Positions 1 through 7,400 of a stretch of 54,735 nucleotides of DNA are shown here, one piece after another. The notes beneath the pieces are model-generated. The model worked only from the letters and a program-made list of their open reading frames with translations, did not search any database and was not told the DNA's origin. Numbering within the stretch: position 1 is the stretch's first letter; each line of letters starts with the position of its first letter. Source of the stretch: Nonomuraea antri (GTDB taxonomy: Bacteria > Actinomycetota > Actinomycetes > Streptosporangiales > Streptosporangiaceae); assembly GCF_013283785.1 (NCBI RefSeq), contig NZ_JABCPZ010000048.1, positions 1-54,735 on the forward strand. The letters are read 5' to 3'. The position numbers and the translations under genes are program-made.

Positions 1-182
1 ATCAACGAGTTGTGGGTGGGCAGGACGAAATTACGGCTCGACGCCCCCGAGGAACGCATGCTGCATTACCCTCAGAAGCGCACGAGCCACCTTCGGTTAC
101 TTCTAGGGCGCTCGCGCAACCCGGTGCCGCCGAGCTGAACCCTCGGCGGCACCTCTTGGTCCTTCGGCCCACGATGGGGCAC
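1..182. other. window edge, no gene seen
   Basis: No convincing coding frame. The short open frames here have poor codon bias. The DNA may hold the 3' flank of a gene left of the window or decayed sequence. Confidence 0.4.
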
Positions 183-683
183 TCATCCAGGGTCGGCTTC
201 GGCACCTCCCTTCACGGCATAGCCGTTGATCCCGGCGGCGATCGTGAATAGGCCAGGCTCGGCCTGGGTCAGCCAGCCCGCGGTCACCAGCTTCTTGAGT
301 CGGGCCCGTGTGGTCTCCACCCGGCCGCGCACCTGCGGCTCGCCCAATGCTTGGGCGACCTCTTTGGCTCGCATCGGCCTGCCGGCGCTGGCCATCGCCA
401 CCACCACTCGCTCATCCGCCCCGGCCAACTCGCGCCGATCCGACGGTGATCGCTTTGGTCCGGTGGCTGGCCCGGGTGAGACGGGAGGCTGGCCGCGGTC
501 AGGGCGAGGCCGCGCGACGTCTGGTATGGGGGTCTCCTCGGCCATCAGCGGCTCGACCACCCTGCGGGCGATGGCCAACTCACCCAGCCGCTCCTCCAGG
601 ACCGCAACCTGCCCGCGCAGATCGGCCAGTTGCTGCCGGGCCGCAGCTTCTTCTGCCGTCAGACGCTCCAACAGTGACGCCAT
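183..683 (-). CDS. coiled-coil plus winged-helix protein, function unknown
   Basis: Protein of about 166 aa that I cannot name. Residues 1-40 (starting MASLLERLTAEEAAARQQL) show a Leu/Glu/Arg heptad pattern expected for a coiled coil. A Pro/Arg-rich linker follows, and the last ~75 residues look like a winged helix, with GRPMRAKEVAQALG as the first helices and ETTRARLKKLVTAGWL as a recognition-like helix. DNA binding is therefore likely but inferred. The frame is open further upstream to 824, but that part lacks coding character and contains a perfect hairpin (729-754), so the ATG at 683 is preferred. No partner gene is visible. Similar small proteins occur beside mobile elements in actinomycetes, but no transposase is seen here. 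Confidence 0.6.
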   Translation of the reverse strand: MASLLERLTAEEAAARQQLADLRGQVAVLEERLGELAIARRVVEPLMAEETPIPDVARPRPDRGQPPVSPGPATGPKRSPSDRRELAGADERVVVAMASAGRPMRAKEVAQALGEPQVRGRVETTRARLKKLVTAGWLTQAEPGLFTIAAGINGYAVKGGAEADPG

Positions 684-1018
684 GCCCGCCTCCGATCCCG
701 GCGACCACACCCACTCTGGTTCGCAGACTCTGCGACTGCAAACAGTCGCAGAGCGCTTGCAAAAAGTAACTGTAGGGTGCGGTGGGACTGCGGTGAAGAC
801 AAATTTGCAACTTGCCTGCGGCAAGGCAAGGACTGGAACGCATTGCTACCGCCCGTGACCTGCTCCCGCTGCCACTCGATCAGAGCCGATGGGAACATTT
901 CCAAGGACGGCGCAAGAACCATGTATGGCGAACGACTCTCGCGTCCAACGCATCTCATTGAGCAGAAACGTCGATCCGAGAGGCGCCTGATGATACCTAC
1001 GCGAAGGAAGTGTGACCA
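684..1018. other. intergenic region between divergent genes
   Basis: 335 bases without a supported gene. It holds the 11-bp-arm hairpin at 729-754 and a smaller inverted repeat, CTTGCC-TGC-GGCAAG, at 811-825. A Shine-Dalgarno GAAGGAAG at 1003-1010 serves the gene starting at 1019. Confidence 0.5.
729..754. promoter_or_regulatory. perfect inverted repeat upstream of the winged-helix gene
   Basis: CTCTGCGACTG at 729-739 and CAGTCGCAGAG at 744-754 are perfect complements around a CAAA loop. The element sits 46 bp upstream of the ATG at 683. It could be an operator for the winged-helix protein or an RNA hairpin in its leader. No T-tract follows, so a terminator is less likely. Confidence 0.45.
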
Positions 1019-1540
1019 GTGAGAACGCATGGCTTCAGGCTCCCGCTCCGGCGCAGCTTGGGCGTTCTTACGCTTGCCATGCTCACGGGCTGCGTTCCGA
1101 CCAGCCCAGCGATGACCGGGCTGACCGGCATCACGGTCAACGCCGAAGGGAGGCTCGCCCTGGTCGTGGCATGGTGTCAGCAACCCCCAGCCGGCGTGAT
1201 CATCTACCGGCGGGTCAACGGCCAGTTGGAGGACCAAGCTGACCTCAAAGCCCCGAAGCTATCCGGATCGCCGCTCTTCCTGGACTTGGAGAAGATCCCG
1301 CCAGGCTGGTCCCTGGCCGAGGGCGACCTGAAGTTCCAGCCAGGTCATCAGTACCTCGCTGGCGCGTACCACGCCAAAACGCAAGGGGGAACGTTCCGCG
1401 TCTCCTTCACCACCGCGTCCAAGACCAAACCGACGGTGGGACGCATCCTGATTCAAGACCACAGCGGCGAGCAGCCCGACGGCGTTGATGTGCTCCTTTC
1501 CACCACCGAGTTCGTGGCCCGAGCAAAGCATTACTGCTGA
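1019..1540 (+). CDS. small exported lipoprotein, function unknown
   Basis: Protein of 173 aa with a GTG start supported by GAAGGAAG eight bases upstream. The N-terminus MRTHGFRLPLRRSLGVLTLA is a basic then hydrophobic signal, and MLTGC is a lipobox, with the lipidated Cys near residue 25, so the mature protein should be anchored outside the membrane. The rest has no recognised catalytic motif; strand-rich segments such as LALVVAWCQQPPAGVIIYRR suggest a beta-rich domain. It stands alone, with no coupled gene. Base composition is lower in GC at codon position 3 than in the genes further right, consistent with a less conserved or acquired stretch. Confidence 0.7.
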   Translation: MRTHGFRLPLRRSLGVLTLAMLTGCVPTSPAMTGLTGITVNAEGRLALVVAWCQQPPAGVIIYRRVNGQLEDQADLKAPKLSGSPLFLDLEKIPPGWSLAEGDLKFQPGHQYLAGAYHAKTQGGTFRVSFTTASKTKPTVGRILIQDHSGEQPDGVDVLLSTTEFVARAKHYC

Positions 1541-1762
1541 CACGCCTCCTCTACTTCCAGCAGCCCACCGAGGCCTCGGCCCTGCTGCAGAAGATCGTCC
1601 ATGACCGAGTCCGGGAAGCGATCATCCTCGCCTCGGGAAGCGATCTCCCAGACTCGGGCTTCATCCCAGGCCAGACCTACTCGTGAACAGCCCTGCAGGA
1701 GCTCCGTCAGTCATTTCGTCTGGGGGTTCGCCGGCTCGTGCCTCTGTTACCGGGTGAGCGAG
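1541..1762. other. non-coding or decayed stretch after the lipoprotein gene
   Basis: A frame without a start codon runs from 1537 to a stop at 1686 and encodes a plausible-looking peptide (LLYFQQPTEASALLQK, ending FIPGQTYS). It may be the remnant of a second lipoprotein-like gene. Nothing else is supportable here. Confidence 0.3.
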
Positions 1763-2044
1763 CTAAAGGCAGGACGGACGAGCGTATTCCGTACCCACTC
1801 CAGGTGTTCGGGGGTCGACCACAACCCCGAGGACGGTGCGTCGGATGAGGTCGTGCACTGTGGTGATTCCCTGCTGGCGGCCCTGCACCAGCACCACTCC
1901 GACAACCTCGCCGGGGTCAAGTGGGCCGATCGTGTATCGGCGCGCCAGAGCGGGGGCGGTTGGGCGGATGACGAAGACGTGGAACTGGCGCAATCGATAC
2001 TCGCAGGCATTGAGGAGCTGCAGGGACGGGTCGCCGAGCGCCAT
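1763..2044 (-). CDS. doubtful small hypothetical protein
   Basis: A 93-aa frame (MALGDPSLQLLNACEYRLRQ at its start) with better codon position-3 GC than the overlapping frames on the other strand. It has no recognisable domain, no good ribosome binding site and no coupled neighbour. Protein-like sequence continues upstream of the ATG to a stop near 2106 without another start, so this may be the remains of a longer, broken gene. Treat as tentative. Confidence 0.3.
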   Translation of the reverse strand: MALGDPSLQLLNACEYRLRQFHVFVIRPTAPALARRYTIGPLDPGEVVGVVLVQGRQQGITTVHDLIRRTVLGVVVDPRTPGVGTEYARPSCL

Positions 2045-2490
2045 GATGACTGACCAGCGTCGATCATCGCCTTTGAGGGGGGAGTTGGCTGAGCAAGTCG
2101 CTGCTCAATGAAGTCTGGGGGCGAGGCCGTTCGGGACAGACCCTTTGAGGTGGGGATCGGGGCCGGGAGAGGAACGCGACCCCCTGGGTGTCGGCCTGAG
2201 GGTCGCCCTACGAGCCGGGGCCGGTGAGTCGTGCAGCGACGTACGCGATGTGCCGACGGACGCGATGCGCCGAATGTCCCGTGATCCGCGAGGACTCCTG
2301 CCGGCGGCGTGGAAGTCCAACCGGCGGGGCGAAGAAGCCCAGTGCTGCTGGGAGCGATTCGGCCGACGGTCTCGATCGCGTGGCTGCTGGCATCACCGCC
2401 CCGGTCCAGGTCCGGGCCACGCGCATGTCCGAGCCAGGTTCACGTCTGGGTCACGCCAATGGTTCGGGGGTGCGGGTTCTGCCTCGGGGG
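2045..2490. other. 446-base region without a supported gene
   Basis: Open frames on both strands here are short and compositionally poor (Arg/Ser/Pro-rich shadow translations). No promoter, terminator or repeat stands out. It separates the loosely coding left end from the ordered operons that begin at 2491. Confidence 0.4.
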
Positions 2491-3138
2491 TCATGCGTGC
2501 CCGGGGTCGCTGGACGGCTTTAGCAGGCCGCGCTCGTACGCCGCCGCGACCGCCGCCGCGCGGTCGTTGACTCCGAGTTTGGCGAACACGTGCAAGAGAT
2601 GCGTCTTGACGGTGGCCTCGGTGATGAACAGGTTGGCGGCGATCTCGCGGTTGGTCGCGCCGCGGGCGATGAGTGCCAGGATCTCCAGTTCGCGGGGACT
2701 CACCGTCCGCTGCTCCGGGGTGCGTGCCCGCTGTACCAGGATGCCGGCCACGGCCGGGGACAGGACGGTCTCGCCGCGGGCGGCGGCCAGCACCGCGCGG
2801 CGCAGTTCGGTGCGTGGGGTGTCCTTGAGCAGGTAGCCGGTGGCGCCCTGCTCGATCGCCGGTAAGACGTCGGTGTCGTCGTCGAAGGTGGTCAGGACCA
2901 GTACCCGGATGCCGGGTGTCTGCTCGCGCAGCCTGCGTATCACCTCGGATCCGTTCATCTTCGGCATGCGCAGGTCGAGCAGCACCACGTCGGGTGAGGT
3001 GCGCAGGGCGACCGCGAGCGCCTCCGGGCCGTCGGCGGCCTCGCCGACGACCTCGATCTCGTCGTCGCCGGCGAAGATGCCGCGCAGCCCGTCGCGGACG
3101 ATCGGGTGGTCGTCCACGATGATCAAACGAATCGGCAT
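2491..3138 (-). CDS. NarL/LuxR-type response regulator
   Basis: A 215-aa cytoplasmic transcription factor. The receiver domain spans residues 1-120, with acidic pocket DD at 9-10, phospho-acceptor Asp55 (VVLLDLRMP), Thr83/84 and Lys105. A LuxR-type helix-turn-helix follows at about 145-205 (TVSPRELEILALIARGATNREIA, then TVKTHLLHVFAKLG). It starts four bases after the kinase gene stop at 3143, so it is the last gene of the ATPase-permease-kinase-regulator operon and the kinase's obvious partner. By analogy with this architecture it probably controls expression of the ABC transporter; the ATCAACCG direct repeats at 6199-6228 are a candidate target. Confidence 0.93.
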   Translation of the reverse strand: MPIRLIIVDDHPIVRDGLRGIFAGDDEIEVVGEAADGPEALAVALRTSPDVVLLDLRMPKMNGSEVIRRLREQTPGIRVLVLTTFDDDTDVLPAIEQGATGYLLKDTPRTELRRAVLAAARGETVLSPAVAGILVQRARTPEQRTVSPRELEILALIARGATNREIAANLFITEATVKTHLLHVFAKLGVNDRAAAVAAAYERGLLKPSSDPGHA

Positions 3139-3142
3139 GGGG

Positions 3143-4606
3143 TCACGCTTCCGAATCGGCGGCGGCGGGGATGGCCGGAACGGTAGCGGAGATACCCGTG
3201 CCCTGGCCAGGAGCGGTCTCTATCGCGAAGCTGCCAGCCAGTCTGGTCACCCGCTGCCGCATTGAGACCAGCCCGAAGCCGCCCTCGCCGACTTGTCTGA
3301 TGCTGGTTTCGGTGCTCTGCTCGATGCTGTTTCCAGCGACCTCTCTGACGCTGCTTCTGGTGCCTTCTCTGGTGCTGTTCCAGGCCCCTTCTCTGACGCC
3401 GTCGTTGGAGGGGGAGGTGGTCTCGCCGTCGGGGGTGAAGCCGCGGCCGTCGTCGCGGACGTCCAGGACCACCACGTCCTCCATGTACGACAGCGTCACG
3501 CCCACGCGCCCCGCCGCGGCGTGTTTGGCCACGTTCGCCAGCGCTTCCTGGGCCACTCGCAGCAGGGTCAGCTCCACCTCTGCGTGCAGTGGCCGCGCCT
3601 CGCCGGTGATCGACACCGTGACGGGCACCCCGGCGGCCTGCGACCACTTCTCGGCGACGTCGGACAGCGCGGGGGCCAGCCGGGCCTCCGCCAGCGGCGC
3701 CGGGCGTAACGCCTGCACCGAGCGGCGGGCCTCGGTCAGGCTCTCCCTGGCCAGGGCACGTACCGTGGCCAGGCGAGCGGCCCGCGCGCGCACGTCACCG
3801 GCCTTCCCGCCGCCACCTCGACCCTCACCACCCCGAACGTCGGCACCCCGCATGTCACCACCACCACCATCATCACGGCCGCCGCTGACGTCGTCGGCGC
3901 GAGCGTCACCGGCATGAACGGTGTCGGTGTCGGTGTCGAGGGCTTCGAGTTGGGTGAGGATCGCGGTCAGTCCCTGGGCGATGGTGTCGTGGATCTCTCT
4001 GGCCATCCGCTGCCGCTCCGCCAGCACCCCCGCCTCCCGCGCCCGGCTCAGCAGCTGCGCCTGCAGGCCGGCGTTCTCCTCGGCGAGCGCGGTCAGCTTG
4101 GCGCTGGTCTCCCGCAGTTGCTCGATCATCGCCTTGCGCTGCTCGTTCTGCTCGGCGATCGTCTGGACGATCAAGCCCACGGTGGACGCCACCAGCATCG
4201 CGACGACGAAGGAGAGCAGCAGCTCGCCCAGACCTCGCCCGTCGTACGGCCGGGCGGCGACCAGGACGCCGGCGGTGGCCGCCACCCCCGCGTACGCCAG
4301 CCGTCCGGGCAGCAGGGCGAAGGACTGGATGAACGCGGCCAGCCCGGTCACCGTGAACAACGTGTCGATCCTGACGAGCGCCGCGAGGACGCAGAGCAGG
4401 ACGGCGAGGTAGCCGATCGCGCCGGCGAGCCGGGACGTCCAGGCGGGGTGCGCGGTCACCATCAGCCAGTGCCAGCCCACCGCGAACGCCGCCAGCGCCA
4501 GCGCCTCCGGCCGCCACTCGCGCAGCAGGGCGAAGGCCGCGGGGAGCACGATGAGCAGGTACGGCAGCACCACCTGCACGCGCTCCCAGCGGTCGACCGG
4601 CGTCAC
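3143..4606 (-). CDS. NarL-family sensor histidine kinase with two low-complexity insertions
   Basis: About 487 aa. Four to five N-terminal membrane helices (residues 10-150) lead into a HisKA_3 dimerisation domain with phospho-acceptor His near 206 (REIHDTIAQGL), then an HATPase_c domain with N-box (RVAQEALANVAKHA) and G-boxes (DVRDDGRGF, GGFGLVSM). Two insertions are unusual. A Gly/Asp/Arg-rich stretch, residues ~225-275, splits the hairpin of the dimerisation domain. A Ser/Arg/Glu repeat, residues ~397-440, sits in the ATP lid and uses five AGA codons. The start is GTG 4606, overlapping the permease stop by four bases; GTG 4609 is an alternative. The signal sensed is unknown; membrane sensing of an antibiotic or envelope stress is the usual role for kinases next to ABC exporters. 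Confidence 0.9.
   Translation of the reverse strand: MTPVDRWERVQVVLPYLLIVLPAAFALLREWRPEALALAAFAVGWHWLMVTAHPAWTSRLAGAIGYLAVLLCVLAALVRIDTLFTVTGLAAFIQSFALLPGRLAYAGVAATAGVLVAARPYDGRGLGELLLSFVVAMLVASTVGLIVQTIAEQNEQRKAMIEQLRETSAKLTALAEENAGLQAQLLSRAREAGVLAERQRMAREIHDTIAQGLTAILTQLEALDTDTDTVHAGDARADDVSGGRDDGGGGDMRGADVRGGEGRGGGGKAGDVRARAARLATVRALARESLTEARRSVQALRPAPLAEARLAPALSDVAEKWSQAAGVPVTVSITGEARPLHAEVELTLLRVAQEALANVAKHAAAGRVGVTLSYMEDVVVLDVRDDGRGFTPDGETTSPSNDGVREGAWNSTREGTRSSVREVAGNSIEQSTETSIRQVGEGGFGLVSMRQRVTRLAGSFAIETAPGQGTGISATVPAIPAAADSEA
3292..3420 (-). repeat. degenerate repeat expansion inside the kinase ATP-lid region
   Basis: On the minus strand this region encodes loosely repeated 8-9-residue units of the type VREGAWNS, TREGTRSS, VREVAGNS and IEQSTETS. 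AGA codons, normally very rare in DNA of this GC content, occur five times in about 41 codons, and local GC is lower than on either side. It looks like slippage-driven expansion or an inserted short segment. Confidence 0.6.
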
Positions 4607-5376
4607 CACCGGAACGCCTTGACCCCGGCCGCCCCCGCCACGACGCAGATCGCGATCATGATGCCCAGGGTAACCGGTGACATCCCGCCGCCGGCCCAGC
4701 CGTCGCGGACGGCCTGGACCACGGGCGTCATGGGGGTCAGGTCGCCGATCGCCCGCATCGAGCCCGACATGGTCTCACGCGGGATCATCGCGCCGGACAG
4801 GAAGACCATCGGGAAGAACACGCCCAGCCCGATCACGGTCGCCGCGCGTCCGCTGGGCACGATCGCGCCGAGCAGCAGGCCGATCGCGCCGAGGCTCAGC
4901 GCGCCCAGCAGCCACGCCAGGACGACGCCCGCCAGGTCGACCGGCGCGTCCAGCCCGAAGCCGACGGCGCCGACGGCGATCAACAAGGCGGTGCCGAGCA
5001 CGGCCAGCAGCAGGTGGGCCGTCCACTGGGCGGCGAACACCATGGCGGGGGAGGCGGGAGTCGCGCGTAACCGCTTGAGCACCGAACGCTCCCGGTATTG
5101 CGCCAGCGTCGCGGGCAGCACGACGAGCGTGGCCAGGCCGATGACGAAGACGGTCAGCATGGGGACGGTGGCGTTCACCACGGTCACCCCGCCGGGCAGC
5201 GGCTTGTCGCCGCCGCCGCGGAGTTTGACCCACAACATGATGATCGGGAAGGCGAGTGCGAAGAAGGCCGACATCGGATCCCGTACGACGAGCTTGAGTT
5301 CGACGGCGACGACGTTGGCCAGCCCCTTCATCCCGAACCCCTTCATCCCGAACCCCTTCATCCCGAACCCCTTCAT
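4603..5376 (-). CDS. ABC-2 type transporter permease
   Basis: About 257 aa with six predicted membrane helices, including AFFALAFPIIMLWV, VFVIGLATLVVLPATLA, VLGTALLIAVGAVGFG, ALSLGAIGLLLGAIV and GVFFPMVFLSGAMIP, the ABC2_membrane pattern of drug or lipid exporters. Start choice: a strong GAGGAGG (plus-strand 5383-5389) lies six bases before the ATG at 5376, giving the family's normal length. An ATG at 5451 overlapping the ATPase stop (ATGA) is the alternative and would add a Gly/Arg-rich 25-residue tail. The first residues are MKGFG repeated three times, then MKGL, so four successive ATGs follow one ribosome binding site. It pairs with the ATPase at 5448-6164. Confidence 0.9.
   Translation of the reverse strand: MKGFGMKGFGMKGFGMKGLANVVAVELKLVVRDPMSAFFALAFPIIMLWVKLRGGGDKPLPGGVTVVNATVPMLTVFVIGLATLVVLPATLAQYRERSVLKRLRATPASPAMVFAAQWTAHLLLAVLGTALLIAVGAVGFGLDAPVDLAGVVLAWLLGALSLGAIGLLLGAIVPSGRAATVIGLGVFFPMVFLSGAMIPRETMSGSMRAIGDLTPMTPVVQAVRDGWAGGGMSPVTLGIMIAICVVAGAAGVKAFRW
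5323..5376 (-). repeat. 15-bp tandem repeat at the permease start codon
   Basis: The unit CTTCATCCCGAACCC is present at 5326-5340, 5341-5355 and 5356-5370, with a partial fourth copy at 5371-5376. On the coding strand each unit contains an ATG in frame (starts at 5376, 5361, 5346 and 5331) and reads MKGFG. Because the unit is a multiple of three, copy-number change would keep the frame. Confidence 0.9.
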
Positions 5377-5447
5377 CTCGCGCCTCCTCGTCTCGTGCCC
5401 TTTCCTGCCGGCTCCGCTCGCACCAGTCCCGCGAACGTCGGCCCCGC

Positions 5448-6164
5448 TCATGCCGCGTCCCTTCCGGTCAGGGTGAAGTAGGCGCCCTCCAGGCAGGTGG
5501 CGCCCGCCTTGGCGATCAGTGCGGCGGGGGTGCCCTCGGCGGCGACCCGGCCGTCGTCGATGATCGCGATCCGGTCGCACAGGGCCTCGGCCTCGTCCAT
5601 GAAGTGCGTGACCGTCACGACGGTCACGCCGCGCTCGCGCAGGGCGCGGATCAGGGCCCAGGTGCTGCGGCGGGCGACGGGGTCCAGGCCGGTGGTGAGC
5701 TCATCGAGGAAGACCACCTCGGGGTTGCCGACCAGGGCCAGGGCGATGAACAGGCGTTGCTTCCAGCCGCCGGACAGCGCGCCGAAGCGGTCACGGGCGC
5801 GTTCGGTCAGGCCCCATTCGTCCATGAGCGCCCGCCAGTCGGCGGGTCTGTCGTAGAGGGCGGCGTACATCCGGAGCGCTTCGGCGACTCTGAGCGCGTC
5901 GGGCAGAGCCGCCTCCTGCAGCTGGACGCCGATGCGCGGCAGCAGTTCGCGCCGGTCGCGCTGCGGGTCCAGGCCGAGCACCTGGACGTGGCCGCCGTCC
6001 GGACGGCGAAGCCCCGAGGCGCATTCCACGATCGTGGTCTTGCCGGCTCCGTTGGGACCGGCCAGGCCGAAGATCTCGCCACGGGCCACCGTGAGTGAGA
6101 CGCCGTCCACCGCCCGGCCGGACCTGTAGCTCTTGCGCAGGCCGTTGATCTCGATGACTGTCAT
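5448..6164 (-). CDS. ABC transporter ATP-binding protein (drug-export type)
   Basis: 238 aa. Walker A GPNGAGKTT at 36-44, Q-loop around QLQEA, signature LSGGW at 130-134, Walker B VVFLDE at 150-155, D-loop TTGLDP, switch His187. The signature's fifth residue is Trp rather than the usual Gln, a tolerated variant in DrrA-like ATPases. It energises the permease encoded next (start ATG 5451 or 5376). The start is the ATG at 6164 (MTVIEINGLRKSY), because the upstream extension is not conserved-looking. The operon continues into the kinase and regulator, so export is probably controlled by that two-component system, perhaps with the TetR gene upstream. Confidence 0.93.
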   Translation of the reverse strand: MTVIEINGLRKSYRSGRAVDGVSLTVARGEIFGLAGPNGAGKTTIVECASGLRRPDGGHVQVLGLDPQRDRRELLPRIGVQLQEAALPDALRVAEALRMYAALYDRPADWRALMDEWGLTERARDRFGALSGGWKQRLFIALALVGNPEVVFLDELTTGLDPVARRSTWALIRALRERGVTVVTVTHFMDEAEALCDRIAIIDDGRVAAEGTPAALIAKAGATCLEGAYFTLTGRDAA

Positions 6165-6198
6165 GCATCGAGCATCGCCGCGCGGCGAAAGGGGCAAC

Positions 6199-6228
6199 AT
6201 CAACCGAACGGTCGATGGGGATCAACCG
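6199..6228 (-). promoter_or_regulatory. direct repeat upstream of the ABC operon
   Basis: ATCAACCG occurs at 6199-6206 and 6221-6228, 22 bp apart (two helical turns), between the TetR stop and the ATPase start. It is a candidate binding site for the operon's response regulator. No clear -10 box can be assigned. Confidence 0.3.
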
Positions 6229-6851
6229 CTCGGTGCGCGGCCCGGCAGGGAGGAGAAGCCGCGTTCGACGGACGCGCGGCAGCGGTCGGGGGAGTCGCCC
6301 GCGCCGGTGAAGAGCGCGGTCAGCATGGGCACGCCGTAGCCGAGCACCTGGTCGGGCAGCGGGCCGGTGACGACCAGCGAGGCCAGTCCGTGTCCGATGG
6401 CCCAGCTCTGCGTGGACAGCTCCACCGGATCGACGTCGTCGCGGAACCGGCCCGCGGCCTTGGCCCGTTCGACGCAGCTCACCAGGCGGTGCAGGGTCTC
6501 GTCGGCGGCCGCCGCGTCTTCGAGCTCGAAGGCGGCGTCGAACATGACCCGGTACAGGTCGGGCGCGGCCATCGCGTTGGCGAGGTAGGCGGCGCCCAGT
6601 GCGGCGAGGTCGCGCACGGGGTCGGCGGACAGCGCGACCGTCTCCAGTCTGGCGGCCAGCCGGGTGAAGCCTTCCTGCCGCATCGCGCGCCACAGGCCGT
6701 CCATGCCGCCGAAGTAGGTGTAGACGGCCATGGTCGAGACCTCGGTGCCGGCCACCACCGAGCGCAGCGTCACGGGCTGCCGGGCGGCGAGCAGGTGCGC
6801 GGCGCGCTCGATCAGCAGCGACCGGACCGCCGGGTCCTTCGACCGGATCAC
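6222..6851 (-). CDS. TetR-family regulator (WHG C-terminal domain type)
   Basis: About 209 aa. The helix-turn-helix is visible as VTLRSVVAGTEVSTMAVYTYFGG near residues 25-50, followed by an all-helical ligand domain of the TetR_C/WHG type (AAPDLYRVMFDA, SCVERAKAAGRF). The GTG at 6851 has GAGGA nine bases upstream; a TTG at 6899 is also possible and would add a repetitive acidic extension (DEDLRDED). It diverges from the RidA gene across a perfect operator at 6922-6938 and is followed 57 bp later by the ABC ATPase, so it may control both its own gene and RidA and be partly cotranscribed with the exporter. Confidence 0.88.
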   Translation of the reverse strand: MIRSKDPAVRSLLIERAAHLLAARQPVTLRSVVAGTEVSTMAVYTYFGGMDGLWRAMRQEGFTRLAARLETVALSADPVRDLAALGAAYLANAMAAPDLYRVMFDAAFELEDAAAADETLHRLVSCVERAKAAGRFRDDVDPVELSTQSWAIGHGLASLVVTGPLPDQVLGYGVPMLTALFTGAGDSPDRCRASVERGFSSLPGRAPSG

Positions 6852-6908
6852 CGGGTCCTCATCGCGTAAGTCCTCATCAAGTACGTCCTCGCCGCCCAAG
6901 TCCCGTCG

Positions 6909-6945
6909 TTGACGGAACTATACATAGCGTTGCTATGTTTTGGCG
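6909..6945. promoter_or_regulatory. TetR operator with divergent promoters
   Basis: ACATAGC (6922-6928) and GCTATGT (6932-6938) form a perfect inverted repeat around GTT. A good -10 for the TetR gene, TATAGT on the minus strand (6917-6922), abuts it. On the plus strand TTGACG (6909-6914) and TATGTT (6934-6939) could be the RidA promoter, though with a 19-bp spacer. TetR binding would block both. Confidence 0.65.
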
Positions 6946-6970
6946 TGAGTACCCGACCAAGGAGCCGCAC

Positions 6971-7378
6971 ATGGCCGTCACACTGATCAACCCCGACGGG
7001 CTGCCCAAGCCCGACGTCTACCGCCAGCTCTCGATCGCCACCGGCTCGAAGCTGGTGTTCCTGGCCGGGCAGGTGGCCCGCGACGCGAACGGGCACAAGG
7101 TCGGCGAAGGCGACCTGGCCGCGCAGGTCGAGCAGTCGTATCTCAACATCGCCACCGCGCTGACGGCGATCGGCGGGTCCTTCGACGACGTGGCCAAGCT
7201 GACCATCTACGTCGTCGACTGGACGCCGGAAAAGATGCCGCTGCTCGGCGAGGGCGTCGCGCGGGCGGCCGCGAAGCTGGGGATCGACCCGGTCAAGCCG
7301 ATCACCCTGCTGGGCGTCGCCGCGCTGGGGGAGCCCGACCTGCTGGTCGAGGTCGAGGCGACCGCCGTCATCGACTGA
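6971..7378 (+). CDS. RidA/YjgF/UK114-family protein
   Basis: 135 aa, preceded by AAGGAG. The RidA fold is recognisable by LVFLAGQVARD near the start, the middle segment NIATALTAIGGSFDDVAKLTIYVVD and the C-terminal ITLLGVAALGEPDLLVEVEATAV. RidA proteins act as trimers that hydrolyse reactive 2-aminoacrylate and other enamines/imines; the usual imine-binding Arg position is not obvious here (TLLGV in place of the common R-x-x-V), so this may be a non-deaminase subfamily member. It is divergent from and probably repressed by the TetR regulator. Confidence 0.88.
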   Translation: MAVTLINPDGLPKPDVYRQLSIATGSKLVFLAGQVARDANGHKVGEGDLAAQVEQSYLNIATALTAIGGSFDDVAKLTIYVVDWTPEKMPLLGEGVARAAAKLGIDPVKPITLLGVAALGEPDLLVEVEATAVID

Positions 7379-7400
7379 GCCGGACCCAGGGGGTAACCGA

